From Salpingoeca rosetta (taxonomy: Eukaryota > Opisthokonta > Choanoflagellata > Craspedida > Salpingoecidae), in assembly GCF_000188695.1 (NCBI RefSeq), contig NW_004754931.1, positions 1,455,631 through 1,468,130 of the forward strand: a stretch of 12,500 nt of DNA. The letters run 5' to 3'. The translations under genes and the position numbers were made by a program. Below the pieces are notes generated by a model, which was not told where the DNA came from, made no database searches, and was given only the letters and a program-made list of their open reading frames with translations. Positions 1 through 11,704 of the stretch are shown one piece after another. The stretch's first letter is position 1. Each line of letters begins with the position of its first letter.

Positions 1-3000
1 ACCCCACATCACCTGCTCGCCCCGACAACGCTCGACCTTGCATTCTTCCAATGTGTGCAGCAGAACAACCCAAAGTATGCGCGAGGCAAGTTTGAGGGCC
101 ACCTGCCCTCGCTGCACGTGTACATCTCCGATGCCATCTACATTCAGCTGATGGAGCTGCTCGCCGTCATTGCGCCGCCACAGCCTGAACCCGACGCAGC
201 CCAGCTTGCCCTTGAACAACAGCAACAACAACAACAGCAACAACAACAACAACAGCAACAACAACAACAACAGCAACAACAACAGCAGCAGAACAAGGCA
301 GCGCTGGCGCGCAGACGGGCGCTATCGCGTGTACATGCCGCATCGCCGCGTGCTCCTGGCGGGGCGTCTCCGCTGACACCGCGGGCCCGGGCGCCCACAG
401 CGGTCAGCGGCAGCAACGCCCCCTACGCGTCCTCGCACGGCGCAGAGGACACGGATGATGAGTTCTTCTCGTGCGACGAAGGCAGTGGGAGCATGATGGA
501 CGTCTCCAGTGCGTCGTCGTCTTCACACGCGCACAGCGGTGAAGGGGAAGAGCAGCCGCCGGCCATGACAGAGGAGGAGCTGGAGCTCGCACTCGCCCGG
601 CATGTCGTCATTGAGGGCACATTCACCATTGCTCGCATGCGCGTGACGGTGGTCGATACCAGCACAGACGGCGGCGGCGCAGCAGCAGCAGCAGCAGTGC
701 CCGCACAGCAGATAGCACCCCAAACAGCAGTAGCACCATCATCAACAGCCACAGCAACAAAAACAACATCGTCATCATCGTCATCAGCTGTTGTGGGGAC
801 GGCAGGCAGAGAGCTGCTCACGCTGGATATTCGCAACCTGTCGCTGGACCGGTTTCGGCAACGCGAAGACATGCTGGCAGAGCTCTCGCTTGCAGGCATC
901 GACATTGTTGATCACCTTGCCCACCACTCCGATGACAGCCACGGTGCTGGTGGTGATGACGCAAATGCGTCGCAGCACGCGGCAGCGAAAGATCACAACA
1001 AGAAGAAGAAGACGACGACGATGAAGTCAACGGTGGACAAGGGCGAGAAGAAGGACAAGAAGGGCGACACGAAGAAGAAGAAGACCAAGACCAAGACCAA
1101 GACGGCGCACGACGACAAAGCAAAGGACGAGAAGAGTGATGCCTCCAGCCAAGCTGATGGAGAAGCCCCCGGCACACAGCGTGCGCTCCTGTTGGAATCA
1201 AACCCACGGACACCCTTGCCTGGCATTGCGTACGAACCAGCAGCCGACAAGCTGATCAGCGTGTACTACACCGCGTGCCCACCAGAGTCACCGCTGTTTG
1301 CGGAGGACCATGATCGCATCAAGGCGTCGGCAAAGGTGGACGTTGGTGACCTCCGTTTGACGGTTCGCCAGGAGTCGCTCCGCGTTGTGCTCGCATGGGC
1401 GCAGACCACCATGGCCAGTGCCACCGCTGCTTCGGAGGCGGTGCTGGAGGAACAGGGCCTGTCCACCACCGTGCCGTCGCCATCAACCCGGTCACCCGCC
1501 ACTGTTGCGGAGGAAAGCAGTGGTGACAGCCAGGCAGCCACAGCGGCGGCGGCAGCAACAGCAGCAGCAGCAAGCTATCCTTCCTCGGATGCCACTGCCA
1601 CCTCACAGCAGCAAACTGGCAAGGCCGCACCGGTTGGTCCAGAAGCGTCTGACGGCATTGTGGACATGGAGGCGACAGCAACGTTTGGGTCTGTGCAGCT
1701 GGTGCTGCAGCGGCGCCAGCAGCCCGTGGCGTCCTTCCTGCTTGCCGGCGCACAGGCCAACGTGAGCATGGACGCGAACCGCACGGCCATCAAGGCGTCG
1801 CTTGCCCAGCTCAACCTGGCAGACTTGCTGCGCGAAAACCCGTCCAAGCAGATGGTGGTGAGCGTGCTTGGCGCCGACAAGGTGTTCAGTGCCACCGCCA
1901 TGCTGTGGAACGAGCAGGCCAAAGGCGGCAGCTTCCTCCACCCGGACATGACTGTCAAGCTTGACGTGGCGCAGCTGCGCGTGGTGTTCTTCATGCGCTT
2001 CATCACAGACATCACCCGCTTTGCCGGCGCTCTCACCGCAGACCAGCCACCCACTGCAAGCAGCGGCAGCAGCACATCACGCACGACGGCCACCAGCAGC
2101 ACAGCAAACGCGCATGGTCCCCAATCTGGCGGCAGCCCGCACCGCCGCTCGGACCACCGCATCCAAGTCACTGCTGTCGAGGACGATGACGATGACGATG
2201 GCGATGAAGGCGGCGATGGCGAAGGTGCAGGGAACCTACGGGAAATGATGGGCACCGCCAGCAACCCGCGGTCATCGCAGGCCCTCAGCACACACACGAG
2301 CACGAGCAGCCGTACGCTCCGCCCGCCATCCACGGGCCGCGGCGGCGGCGGCAGTGCTGGCGGTCGCAAGCGGCGGAGTCGGAAGGGAAGCAGGACAGCG
2401 TCCCCGACGCCATCCATCTTCTCGCACCTGAGCAACCTGCCCGCGACGCTGACCATGGCTGAGAAGGCCGCAGCCGTGTATAAGATGGACCTGGACGTGA
2501 CGCTGCTTGCACCGCAGATTGTGGTGCCGATTGACGCCACCTCCAACAGCGCGCTCGTGCTTGACCTGGGCAAGCTGCAGGTGTCGAACAGCATCGCAAA
2601 GGAGCCCGAGATGGCCGAGCGCGACTTTTGCATCGTGGACACCATGAACGTGACGCTGAGCAACCTGCACATGCGCATGATCACGTTTGACGAGGGCGAC
2701 GGCGAGGCGCGAAAGACGACGGAGGTGATCCACCCCGTGGACGTGAACGTGTGTTTGCGCCGCGCCCTGCTTAACGCGAAACACGAACTGCCCGACATGG
2801 ACCTCGCCTGCAACATCTCCTCCATCAACTTGGAGCTGAACGACGCCGACTACGTGCTCATCATGCAAATGCTTGCAGGCAATTTGGGGGAGGAGCCCGT
2901 GCTGCCCGAAGAAGAAGCGCCACTGGAAGGTGGCACGGGCCAACCAAGTGCCCACAGGCAACCGCAAGCGGCGCCCGTGATCACAGTTGACGGGGAGCAA

Positions 3001-3578
3001 GGCCGAGAGCACCTCAAGGACAAGGCGCGGCAGCACGCACTGGACGTGATTCGTGGCGAGGACAGCCGGGAGAAGCTTGATGTGACGGCGCTGGAGCGAG
3101 AGGCCGTGCGAACGCCAACGCCGCGCCAACACAAACCACCACGCCCACCGCCAGCGATAGTGGCATCCAGCAGTCGTGCGGACGCCCGCAGCCAGCAGGA
3201 GGAGGAGCAGGAGGGTGCAGGAGTGGATGGTGAGCGGGCTCGCAGCATCAGCCAGGCCGTTCGCACAACATCGGGCGCTGTCGGAACAGCACCGCCTCCC
3301 CACGTTGCAACAAAGGCGACAGTGACGCTGGCGAGCGTGTCTCTGCTGCTGCGCAAGGAGACACAGCCCCTGTGCACGGTGACGCTGAAGGAGTCTGACC
3401 TGCACGCGAAGATTGACGCGGATGGGGCCATTCGGGCCGGCGTGGAGGTGGAGGGCCTGGAGATTGTGGATGCACGCCCAGACTCACAGAGCAAGTTCAA
3501 GGCGCTGCTCAAGAGCTCCACCACAGCCACGACCACAACCACGAGCACCACAACGACCACGCCTCAGCAGCAGCAGCC

Positions 3579-3615
<37 letters not shown>

Positions 3616-3952
3616 CACATGTTGGTTGCGCGTGCGAATGTCCTTGATGGTGACACGAGCGTGCGCATGACGCTGCGCGGCCTGGATGTCACCGTGTGCA
3701 TGGATTTCGTCATGGCACTCGTGGGCTTTTTGCCAGAGGTACCAGACAACACTGCAACTGCTGGCGGCGGGGACACGGGTGACACAAAGAAGGAGGCAAT
3801 CATGGATGCTGATCGAGCCAGCCGCGCTCCTCGCAGCATCGACGACCTCCTGGACGAGGACCATGATGACGACGACGATGATGATGAAGAGCAAGCAGAC
3901 GGCGGGAACGTGGCACTGGCCAACACAAGCGAAACAGGCGGAGACGACACTG
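1..3952 (+). CDS. VPS13: VPS13 exon 1 of window (5' partial): RBG rod with low-complexity inserts
   Basis: Frame 1 is open from the first base. The first residues (HLLAPTTLDLAFFQCV, then the LPSLHVYISD block) already resemble VPS13, so the exon starts upstream and no start codon is visible. Ordered blocks by window codon: 4-60 (RBG strand block), 154-160 (FFAT-like), about 267-300 (DIRNLSLDRFRQREDM), about 444-475, 556-610 and 650-680 (LDVAQLRVVFFMRFITDITR), 826-865 (the LLAPQIVVP block, a strong VPS13 signature), 911-967 (ending YVLIMQMLAGNLGEE), 1102-1162 and 1207-1247. The blocks between them are disordered: Gln, Lys, Ala/Ser/Thr and Asp runs. An uninterrupted exon of at least 3.95 kb contrasts with the heavily split downstream part. 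The exon ends GACACTG|gtgcgt, in phase 1. The open frame continues past this donor through the TG repeat to a stop at 4270-4272, but that extension is Cys-Val repeat and is not coding. Confidence 0.92.
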
Positions 3953-3986
3953 GTGCGTCATGCTTGTGTGTGCGTGTATGTGTGTG

Positions 3987-4066
<80 letters not shown>

Positions 4067-7000
4067 TGGGTGTGGGTGTGGGTGTGTGTGTGTGTGCGTG
4101 CGTGTGGGTGTGGGTGGGTGGGTGTACGCGTGACGTGTGCTCTATTGTTTGCCCATGTAGACTTGTACCTCTTGATCTGCGTGTGATACCCTTTCACCGG
4201 TGCTGCCATTCGCCTGTGTCCCACAGCCGGACCGCCTGCTCCGACGCTCCGCGTGTATGTGGAGGTGGATGACCTGTGCACCAAACTGGTTGAGGACCAC
4301 ACAGACCCGATTTCCCGCGCCCTGCGCCTCGCCTTTGACGTGCAGTGAGTTTTGTCGACACAATTCGTGTTTTCGTTCTGTTTATGCTGGTGTGTGTGCG
4401 TGTGTGTACATGTGTGCGCGTATGTATGCATGTGTGTACGAGTGCTGAACAGCTCTACTTCACTTTCTCGACCGCACACACAATGACCACACTGTGCATG
4501 CACTCACCACCGCCCACCACTTTCACCAACATTCCCCACCAACATTTCCCCCCCCAACCACCACCACCGTCACCTCTTGCCAGCCTGTTTTACTCTGCGG
4601 CAGAGGTTCGCAGCAACATCTCAGTGAACATGACCAACCTGCACATGGCGTCGCTCCGGCCGTGGCGGGGCCAGCGCGAGTTTGTGACAGTGCTGCAGCC
4701 GTGTGCGCTCAAGCTTTCGTACTCAACCGATGCGGACAAGGACCTGAACATCATTGGTGTGAACCTCGACCACATTGTCATGAGGTGAGTCCGACGAGAG
4801 AAACCACATCACCACGGCCTCGCGTGGGGTGTGCTGTCCTCTGTTGTACGTGTGTGTGTCTGTGTCTGTGTGTCTGTGTCTCTGTGTGTCTGTGTCTCTG
4901 TGTCTGTGTGTGTGTTTCACCCTAATCCCACCTTTGCCTTGGCTGCGATTAAATCACCATGCATGTTTCTCCGCGTCCCTCACCTCGCCTCACGCGCACA
5001 CGAACCCCCCCCTCCCCATCCAAACGCACACGCACAGCGTTGGATACAACGACCTGAAGATTGTGTTATCTGTGCTGGCTGCGCTCGGAGCGGAGAGCAA
5101 GCCCGTCGACAACGACCACGACAACGACGCAGAAGCTGCCGATGACGATGCGGCAGACGTGCATACACACACGCGCGCTGAGGTGACGCTGGACACGTCG
5201 GAGCAGCTGCTTGGGACGGACCGCTGGTACCTCGAGTCGTACAGGCGCGGGGATGATGGCGATGCGTCATCGCTGCTGTCGAGCGAATCAGCAGAGGACG
5301 AGGGCGAAAACGGGCGCGGAAACAGGCACGAGCTGATGTTTGGACGGTTCTCCCCCGCGCACATGATGGCGGAGGAAGGCGAGGCCGAGGAGTGGATTTC
5401 CCGCTCAACAGCGCAGGTGGAGATTGGCAGCATCGACATCACGCTGATTGACGACTTTGACAAGCAGGACCAGCCCATGCTGCTTCTCAGCTCGGACCTG
5501 TTTGTGTCTGCGAAGAACGTCATGTCGACCAAGCTGCCGCTGGACGTGTGGGCGAGCCTGTCGCTCTCCGTCGCGTTTTACAACCCGCGCGTGTCAACAT
5601 GGGAGCCTGTACTCGAGCCTATCCTCGACACAGACACGCGGACTCCGCGGCCATGGCAGCTGCAGGCGCACGTACGCATGCGGCAAGGCGATCAGGGCCA
5701 GCTCACCTCCACCGCCATCGCCGACATGGACACCGGCGACACGAGCGTGCACCCGGACGCGCTGCCGGATCTGCTGTGCGTTGTGACCGCCGCGGACCGG
5801 CTGGAGATCAACTTCACCAACGCCTTCTACTCTGTGATCATGTCAAGCGTGTTTGTGGCTGGGGAGGAGGAGTGCGTGAAAGACGACGCGGCCGTGCTGC
5901 AGCACCAGGCGGTAGCCGAAGTGCAGGAGGCGTCGCTGGCACAGACGGTCACCATCAAGCGCGAGTTTGTGGAGTATCTGTTTGTCAACTCCACTGCGCA
6001 TGAGATGACGCTGACGCTGCACCACCCCAACCGAAGCATCACAGACGACACGCGCACGGTCAGTGGTCGTGGTCGCTTGTCTGTTGGTGGTGGTGGCGGC
6101 ACGATAACACGCTGTTGTGTGCTTGTGGCATGCTGCTGACGTGTGCGTGTGCAATGCGTCTTGTGTGTGTGTGTGAGCGACGCATCATGTGTGTGTGTGT
6201 GCGTGTTCGTGTGTGCGACGCGTCATGTGTATGTGTGTGTGCGAGCGCGCGCGTTGATCTAACCTGCCTGCCCAATGTGTGTGAGTGGCTTTTGTTTTGT
6301 ACCCTTTCATGTTCTTTCGTATCCTGTCATATTTGGCTGTCGTGGGCGATGGCTTGTTTGCCGTGTGTTTGTCTCATTCGATTCGTTGGCTAATCCTCCG
6401 TGCCTTCTTCACCCACTCACCTTGTTTTCGAAAAAATGCTTGCTGCCAGCAGGTGGTTGTGGAGGCCGACGCCACTGTTCCGCTGCTGTTCCCGGCAGAG
6501 ACTCGCCGTGAGCGCACGTACATGCGTGCACTCGCTGCCGGCACGACCTCGTCTGAGCGGCGCGTCACCATCAGCTTGCCTGGCTGCCAGCCGCTTGTTG
6601 GTGTGCACGTGGAAGGCGTGGGTCGGTTTGGCCACCGGCTCACCACGGCGGACGGCAAGCGCACGCTCTGGTGTGTTGTTGAGGTCGAGATGAAGGGCGC
6701 CATCAAAATTGTCACCGTCCACAGCACGTTCCAGGTGCGGTGAACACATCTCTGCATTTTGGTCACATGCATTTTGTGTGCGTGTGTGTGTGTGTGTGCG
6801 TGTGTGTGTGTGTATGTGTGTACATTAGTTGTGTTGCTTGCTCCCATCGTGAAAACGCGCTGACACAATTCGCCCCGCCTATATTGGCTGCACTCTCACT
6901 CACACAGGTGCACAACAGCCTTCACATTCCGCTGGATATCGGCTGCAAGCTCAACGACCAAATGGTGTCATTGAGCGAGCTCGCACCAGGCGACACCTTC

Positions 7001-7202
7001 AGGTACAGGCAACTCGGGCGTTTTATCTTGTCTTGCATGGTTTTGCATTCCATGCTCTCAATTCCCATCACATCACGCTAGCAACGTTCTTTTGGGCGTA
7101 TTCACGCGAGCGCTCGCAAAGATTGATACAATGTTCGCCCACTCACGCACGTGCGCACTGCATACACCACTCACACGCATACACGTTCACGCACAAACTA
7201 CG

Positions 7203-7277
<75 letters not shown>

Positions 7278-9226
7278 TCACACACTCACACACACACACA
7301 CTCCCTTCTTTTCCACAATCATTCACACACCGTGTGCACGCCAGCCTGCCGCTGACGGTTGCGATCCGCGGATTCCACGCGCGCCCGTCCGGCCTCGCAT
7401 ATGCGTGGAACCCGGAGCCCATCTGCTTCTCGTCTCGCCCGCGCATGTTCATCCAGTGCAACCCAGCAGCTGCGGCAGCAGCGGCGGACGGAGCCAATCT
7501 CGTCTCGAGTGTGTCCACGTCGGGCACCCACACACAACCAGCGACAGGCGAGGCAACAGCAGCAGCACCAGGTGGAGGCGAAGGAGAAGGCGACGGTGAC
7601 GTTGGCAATGACGATGAGGGCGCAGCAGCGGACGACACGGCACCCAGGGGTCCAATGGCGCTCCAGGCCGTCATCCAGCGCCTCAAGTTTGATGCGGGCG
7701 TGCCGAGTGCGAGCCACCCCTGTCACGTCGTCACGTTTTCGGCGCCGCTGATTGTGCGCAACCTGCTGCCAATGCCGCTGCACCTGAAGCTGTTGTGTGC
7801 AGACAACGAGGAGCTGGACGGCACCACGATCCATCTGCAGGCTGGCGAGCGCTTCCCTGTGATTGGACAGCTGACGGGCCAGGTCCAGGCGCTGTACTAC
7901 CACTCGTGGATGGAGGGCAAGCCCAAGTTTGCACGCAGCGTCAAGAAGAAAGAGGGTGCGGCAACGGAGCACGCAGACAACGGCACAGTTGCCCCTCCAC
8001 AGGACCACCGCAATGGTGACAGTGGTGGTGGCGAGAACGATGATGAGGACACGGAGAGCAACATTCTTGTTCCAGACGATGCGTGGCAGGGGCCGTTCCT
8101 TCTCTACAAACCTCGCCAGTGGCAGAAGGTGAGCGCCAGCTGCGCGTACTCACAGGCATTGCTTATTTAGGTTGAGAAGGCAAGATGGGAGGTTGGGGGC
8201 GGGGTAGCTTACGTCTCGGCTGAATGAACAGCCTGCAATGCCTGCGTTAGTTTGCGCTTGTCGGGGCTCCCTTCTGTTACTCATGCCGCTGTCGCATTTA
8301 ATCACACACGCACACACACACACACACACACGCACACACACACGTCCGTCTGCCTGCTGGGTCCTGAACTTGACACGAGCAGCAAACGGAACAGAGTGTC
8401 AAGTGCGAGCGCGAGGTTGACGGTGCGAGCGAGCAGTTCCACATGCACGTGTTGTCACAGTCGACCGGCACACGCGGCGCCAGCACCCTGGTGACTGTTG
8501 CCGCCCCTTACTGGATCGTCAACCAAACCGGGCGAACCATCCGCTACCGCCAGCGCGGCGACGAGTTTGAGGGCCCGTCTTTGCGCGTGCACAAACCAGA
8601 ACAGACACAGCCAGAGCTGTTCAGTCTCGGCGTGCGCCCGTCCACCACGGTCCGCTTTGCGTTTGAGGACTCCGGCAAGTGGTCTGAGGCGCAACGGCTG
8701 GACACGGTCGGCCACTCGTTCCCCATCACGCTGCCCATCACCCGTGGCGCAGCCGACGAGGAGGTGGTTGGCCAGACGGAAATTGCTGCCAGCATTGCGC
8801 TGGCGCAGGGCAACCTGACGAAGATTGTCACGCTCGTGCCGCGGTTCATGCTGCACAACACGAGCACCCACACGGTCCTGTGCGCTGAGGCGGCAGTGTC
8901 GTTGACGCGGGGCAGTAGAGGACGCGAGGGCGTGATTGAGCTCGCACCAGGCGACTGCGTACCATTTTGGCCACAGCGCGAAGAAGCCTTGCTTCGCGTT
9001 CTGTACGTTTGTGGCATCAATTCGCACTCACATTGGGTTTTTTTTTCTTCGTTTGCTTGCCTTGGTGGTTTGTTGTTGTTTGTTGTATGCGTGCGTTGTG
9101 CTTCGTGGGCGAGGCTGAGAGCTAGGGCTGCGGCTTGAAGCTTGTGTGAACGATAGTCATTCATGCTCACACGCACACTTATGTTCATTCGCGCCCACTC
9201 ACACAGCACACACGCACACTTATGTT

Positions 9227-9283
<57 letters not shown>

Positions 9284-11627
9284 GTGCTGTTCTGCCCGTG
9301 TTTTCAAGGCCACCGGATGCGGACAAGCCGAGCAATGCGTTTTCCGTCGCCAGCGCGCAGGATGTGTCGCTCCTGTCGCCGATTCGTGACAATGAATTCA
9401 GAGTCATTCGCGTCGCTGTTCGCCCGCAAGACGTGAGCGCCGGCGATGCCATGCCATGCTTGCGCGTGCATAGCTGTGCATTTGTGTGCATGTGAGCGGA
9501 TGCAGTGACGATAAGGCGCATGGCTTGGCCCCTGTTCACATGAATCACGCACCTGTGCTGACGTCTGTGGCCACACACACTCTCTCGTTTCTACACACAT
9601 ATTCATACACACACACATTCACACACACACGAACACGCACACACATACACACACACGAACACTCACACACACACGCACGCGCATGTGTACACGACGTGAC
9701 GTGTGCAGGCGACGATGGTGGCGACGCTATCAGACTATGACGGGCTCGCAGACGTGCGCATCGAGAACCGCTGCGCAGCAAAGGACTTGACGGTGGAGTA
9801 CAGACAGGCGGAGAGCGCAGAGCCGTTTCACGCTGTGGACGTCCTGCATGAGCGCAGCTTTGTTCGACCGCAGGCCACGGTGGGATGCCTTGTGCTTGCC
9901 GTCACGTTGCTTTGCGTACTACGATGCGTGTGTATCCGCGTGCACGTGTATGCATGTGTGTGTGTGGGTGTGGGTGGGTGTGGGTGTGAGTGTGATTGTT
10001 CGTGCAGGTATGTTTATATGCAAGTGTGTGGTAGGTTGCTGCCTTCTTTCCTGTTGCTCATGTGGATGATGATTTCCTCTGTATGTTATCTATTTTTCCC
10101 TGTTTCTGCTTGCAACCCCTTATGCACATCAGGGCAAGAAGGAGATGGAGATTCGCATCCCGCACTGCCACGCTTCGTTCGCACACACGTTTGGCAAGTT
10201 CTACGTGAAGCAAGTGTGCAAGAACAGGGGCCAGCCCGTGTACGCCGTCTCGTTCCCCGACAATGCGCAGCCTGTGCTGCTGTTCACAGACAACAGATTG
10301 CTTGCAAGCAAACTTCGTCGGGCATGGTGCGTCATGTGGTGCAAGTGACTACTCGGGTGTTTGGCCTGTTGTCATGTGGTGTGTTCTCAATGTGCACACC
10401 TCTGCACACACATGTTTGCATGCCAACGCTTTAGTTCTGCCACACGCCTGTGCTCATCCCACCTAACCCCGCCACGCCACACCCACCCCGCATACCTCGG
10501 CCACCCACACAATTGCCCTCGCCTCCACAAAACAAAACTTATGTCACCAATGTTTCCATCTCCACAGCGGTCTTGAGCGGGACTCGAAGAAGGCCGGCAA
10601 CGACATTGACCTTGCGCCCCGTATCCACAAGATGCAGTCGTACTTCAATGTTGCGCTCACGGGCGTTGGCCTCTCCCTCGTCGACGACAAGGTCTGTCTC
10701 TTGCGTGTGTGTGTGTGTGTGTGTGTGTTTGTTTTTGTGTCTGTGTGTGTGTGTGTGTCTGTGTGTGTGTCTGTGTGTGTGTGTGTGTGTGTCTGTGTCC
10801 GTGTGTTTCTGTGTCGGTGTCGGTGTGCGTGTGTGAAGCTTGCCTCTTCAGTCAGTTCGACCCGTGTAACCTCCCCGACACACACACACACACACACACA
10901 CACAACCACACGACATCGCGCACCCTCTCACACATGCCACTGCGTCCTGTCCCGTCCTGCAGCCGATGGAGGTTGCGTATCTCAGCATCAATCCGCGCAA
11001 GACGTGGGAGTTTGCGTTGGACACGAGCAACCAGTGGGGCGAGGACTGGGAGCGCCTTGGTGTTGGCGCTGTGAAGACGCTCGACGCTGCGCTGGCTGCC
11101 GGTCGTGACTCTGCCCGCATCAACGACAGCATGACGGCGGATCTGCACAATCTCGTCCTTCGCGTTTCTTCCGAAGACGTGCGCACGTGGTGTTTGATTT
11201 ACACGTGGTGTTTGATTTGCCTAGTTTGGTCATTTTGTTGTTTGGTGGCGTGTATTCCTGAGTGCGTGTGCGTGTGTGCTAAGGTGAATGTCACCCGTGC
11301 GAGCACCGGACGATGTTGGAGCTGTGTCCGTTTGCCTTAATGTCTCCGTTGCTCACCAGGTTCAAACACTACCTGCTGCATTCTTTGTTTCCTGTGCACC
11401 ATGCGATGCGGCGGTGGCACCAGGAGCCCATCCTGCTGCGCCACCACTCCCACCCCGGCCTGGCGCTGACGTACATCGACTGCGAATACACCACCGTCTA
11501 TCGCGTCATTCTCGAGGACTTGCAGCTGGACAACCAGGTCTGTGCTCACCAACAATTTTGGCGATGGTGTGTTGCTCGTGGTTACGCGTGTTCCCACATC
11601 TGCCGTGTGTGGTGACGTTTGCTGTGC

Positions 11628-11704
<77 letters not shown>

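Larger units (their letters stand above)
5938..9879 (+). other. VAB (SHR-BD) domain, six repeats, split over exons 4-10
   Basis: Six strand motifs of the type hydrophobic-x-N carry Asn codons at 5987, 6914, 7760, 8521, 8857 and 9766: YLFVNST, VHNSL, IVRNLL, WIVNQT, FMLHNTS and RIENRC. Known: the VPS13 VAB domain consists of six repeats, each with an invariant Asn, and binds Pro-x-Pro-type motifs of organelle adaptors. All six are present, so the adaptor site looks intact. Boundaries are approximate because they include introns. Confidence 0.85.

Noticed and set aside
55..60. GTG at 55 as a start codon, or tgtgcag at 54-60 as a splice acceptor opening exon 1
   Set aside because: The frame is open upstream to base 1, and the residues before it (HLLAPTTLDLAFFQCV) already look like the VPS13 block that precedes LPSLHVYISD. 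An acceptor here cannot be fully excluded.
144..416. Minus-strand poly-Cys or poly-Val frames opposite the poly-Gln tract
   Set aside because: Direct consequence of CAA/CAG repeats read in reverse. No independent support.
1575..2828. Minus-strand open frame of 417 codons (and another at 2272-3405)
   Set aside because: They lie opposite conserved VPS13 coding sequence, are Ser/Arg/Ala or Cys/His/Arg rich, and show no recognisable domain. They are shadows of GC-rich coding sequence.
3953..4272. Cys-Val and Gly-Val repeat C-terminus (open frame through the TG tract)
   Set aside because: It is translation of a TG microsatellite inside intron 1. A good donor and acceptor restore VPS13 similarity in exon 2.
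4601..4603. cag before AGGTTCGC as the exon 3 acceptor
   Set aside because: It gives the wrong phase after exon 2. The acceptor 20 bases upstream keeps the frame and extends the similarity.
7151..7344. His-Thr repeat protein from CA tracts (also near 9163 and 11542)
   Set aside because: Translation of CA microsatellites located in introns. The frames only happen to run into the true exons.
11284..11285. AAG|gtgaat as the exon 13 donor
   Set aside because: It looks good by consensus, but it leaves phase 0, while exon 14 needs two carried bases, and the extra residues it would add (Cys/Val-rich) are unlike VPS13.
3961..11700. CRISPR array or telomere-like repeats
   Set aside because: The repeats are dinucleotide or short tandem arrays without unique spacers, and GGGTGT is part of a degenerating TG tract inside an intron.
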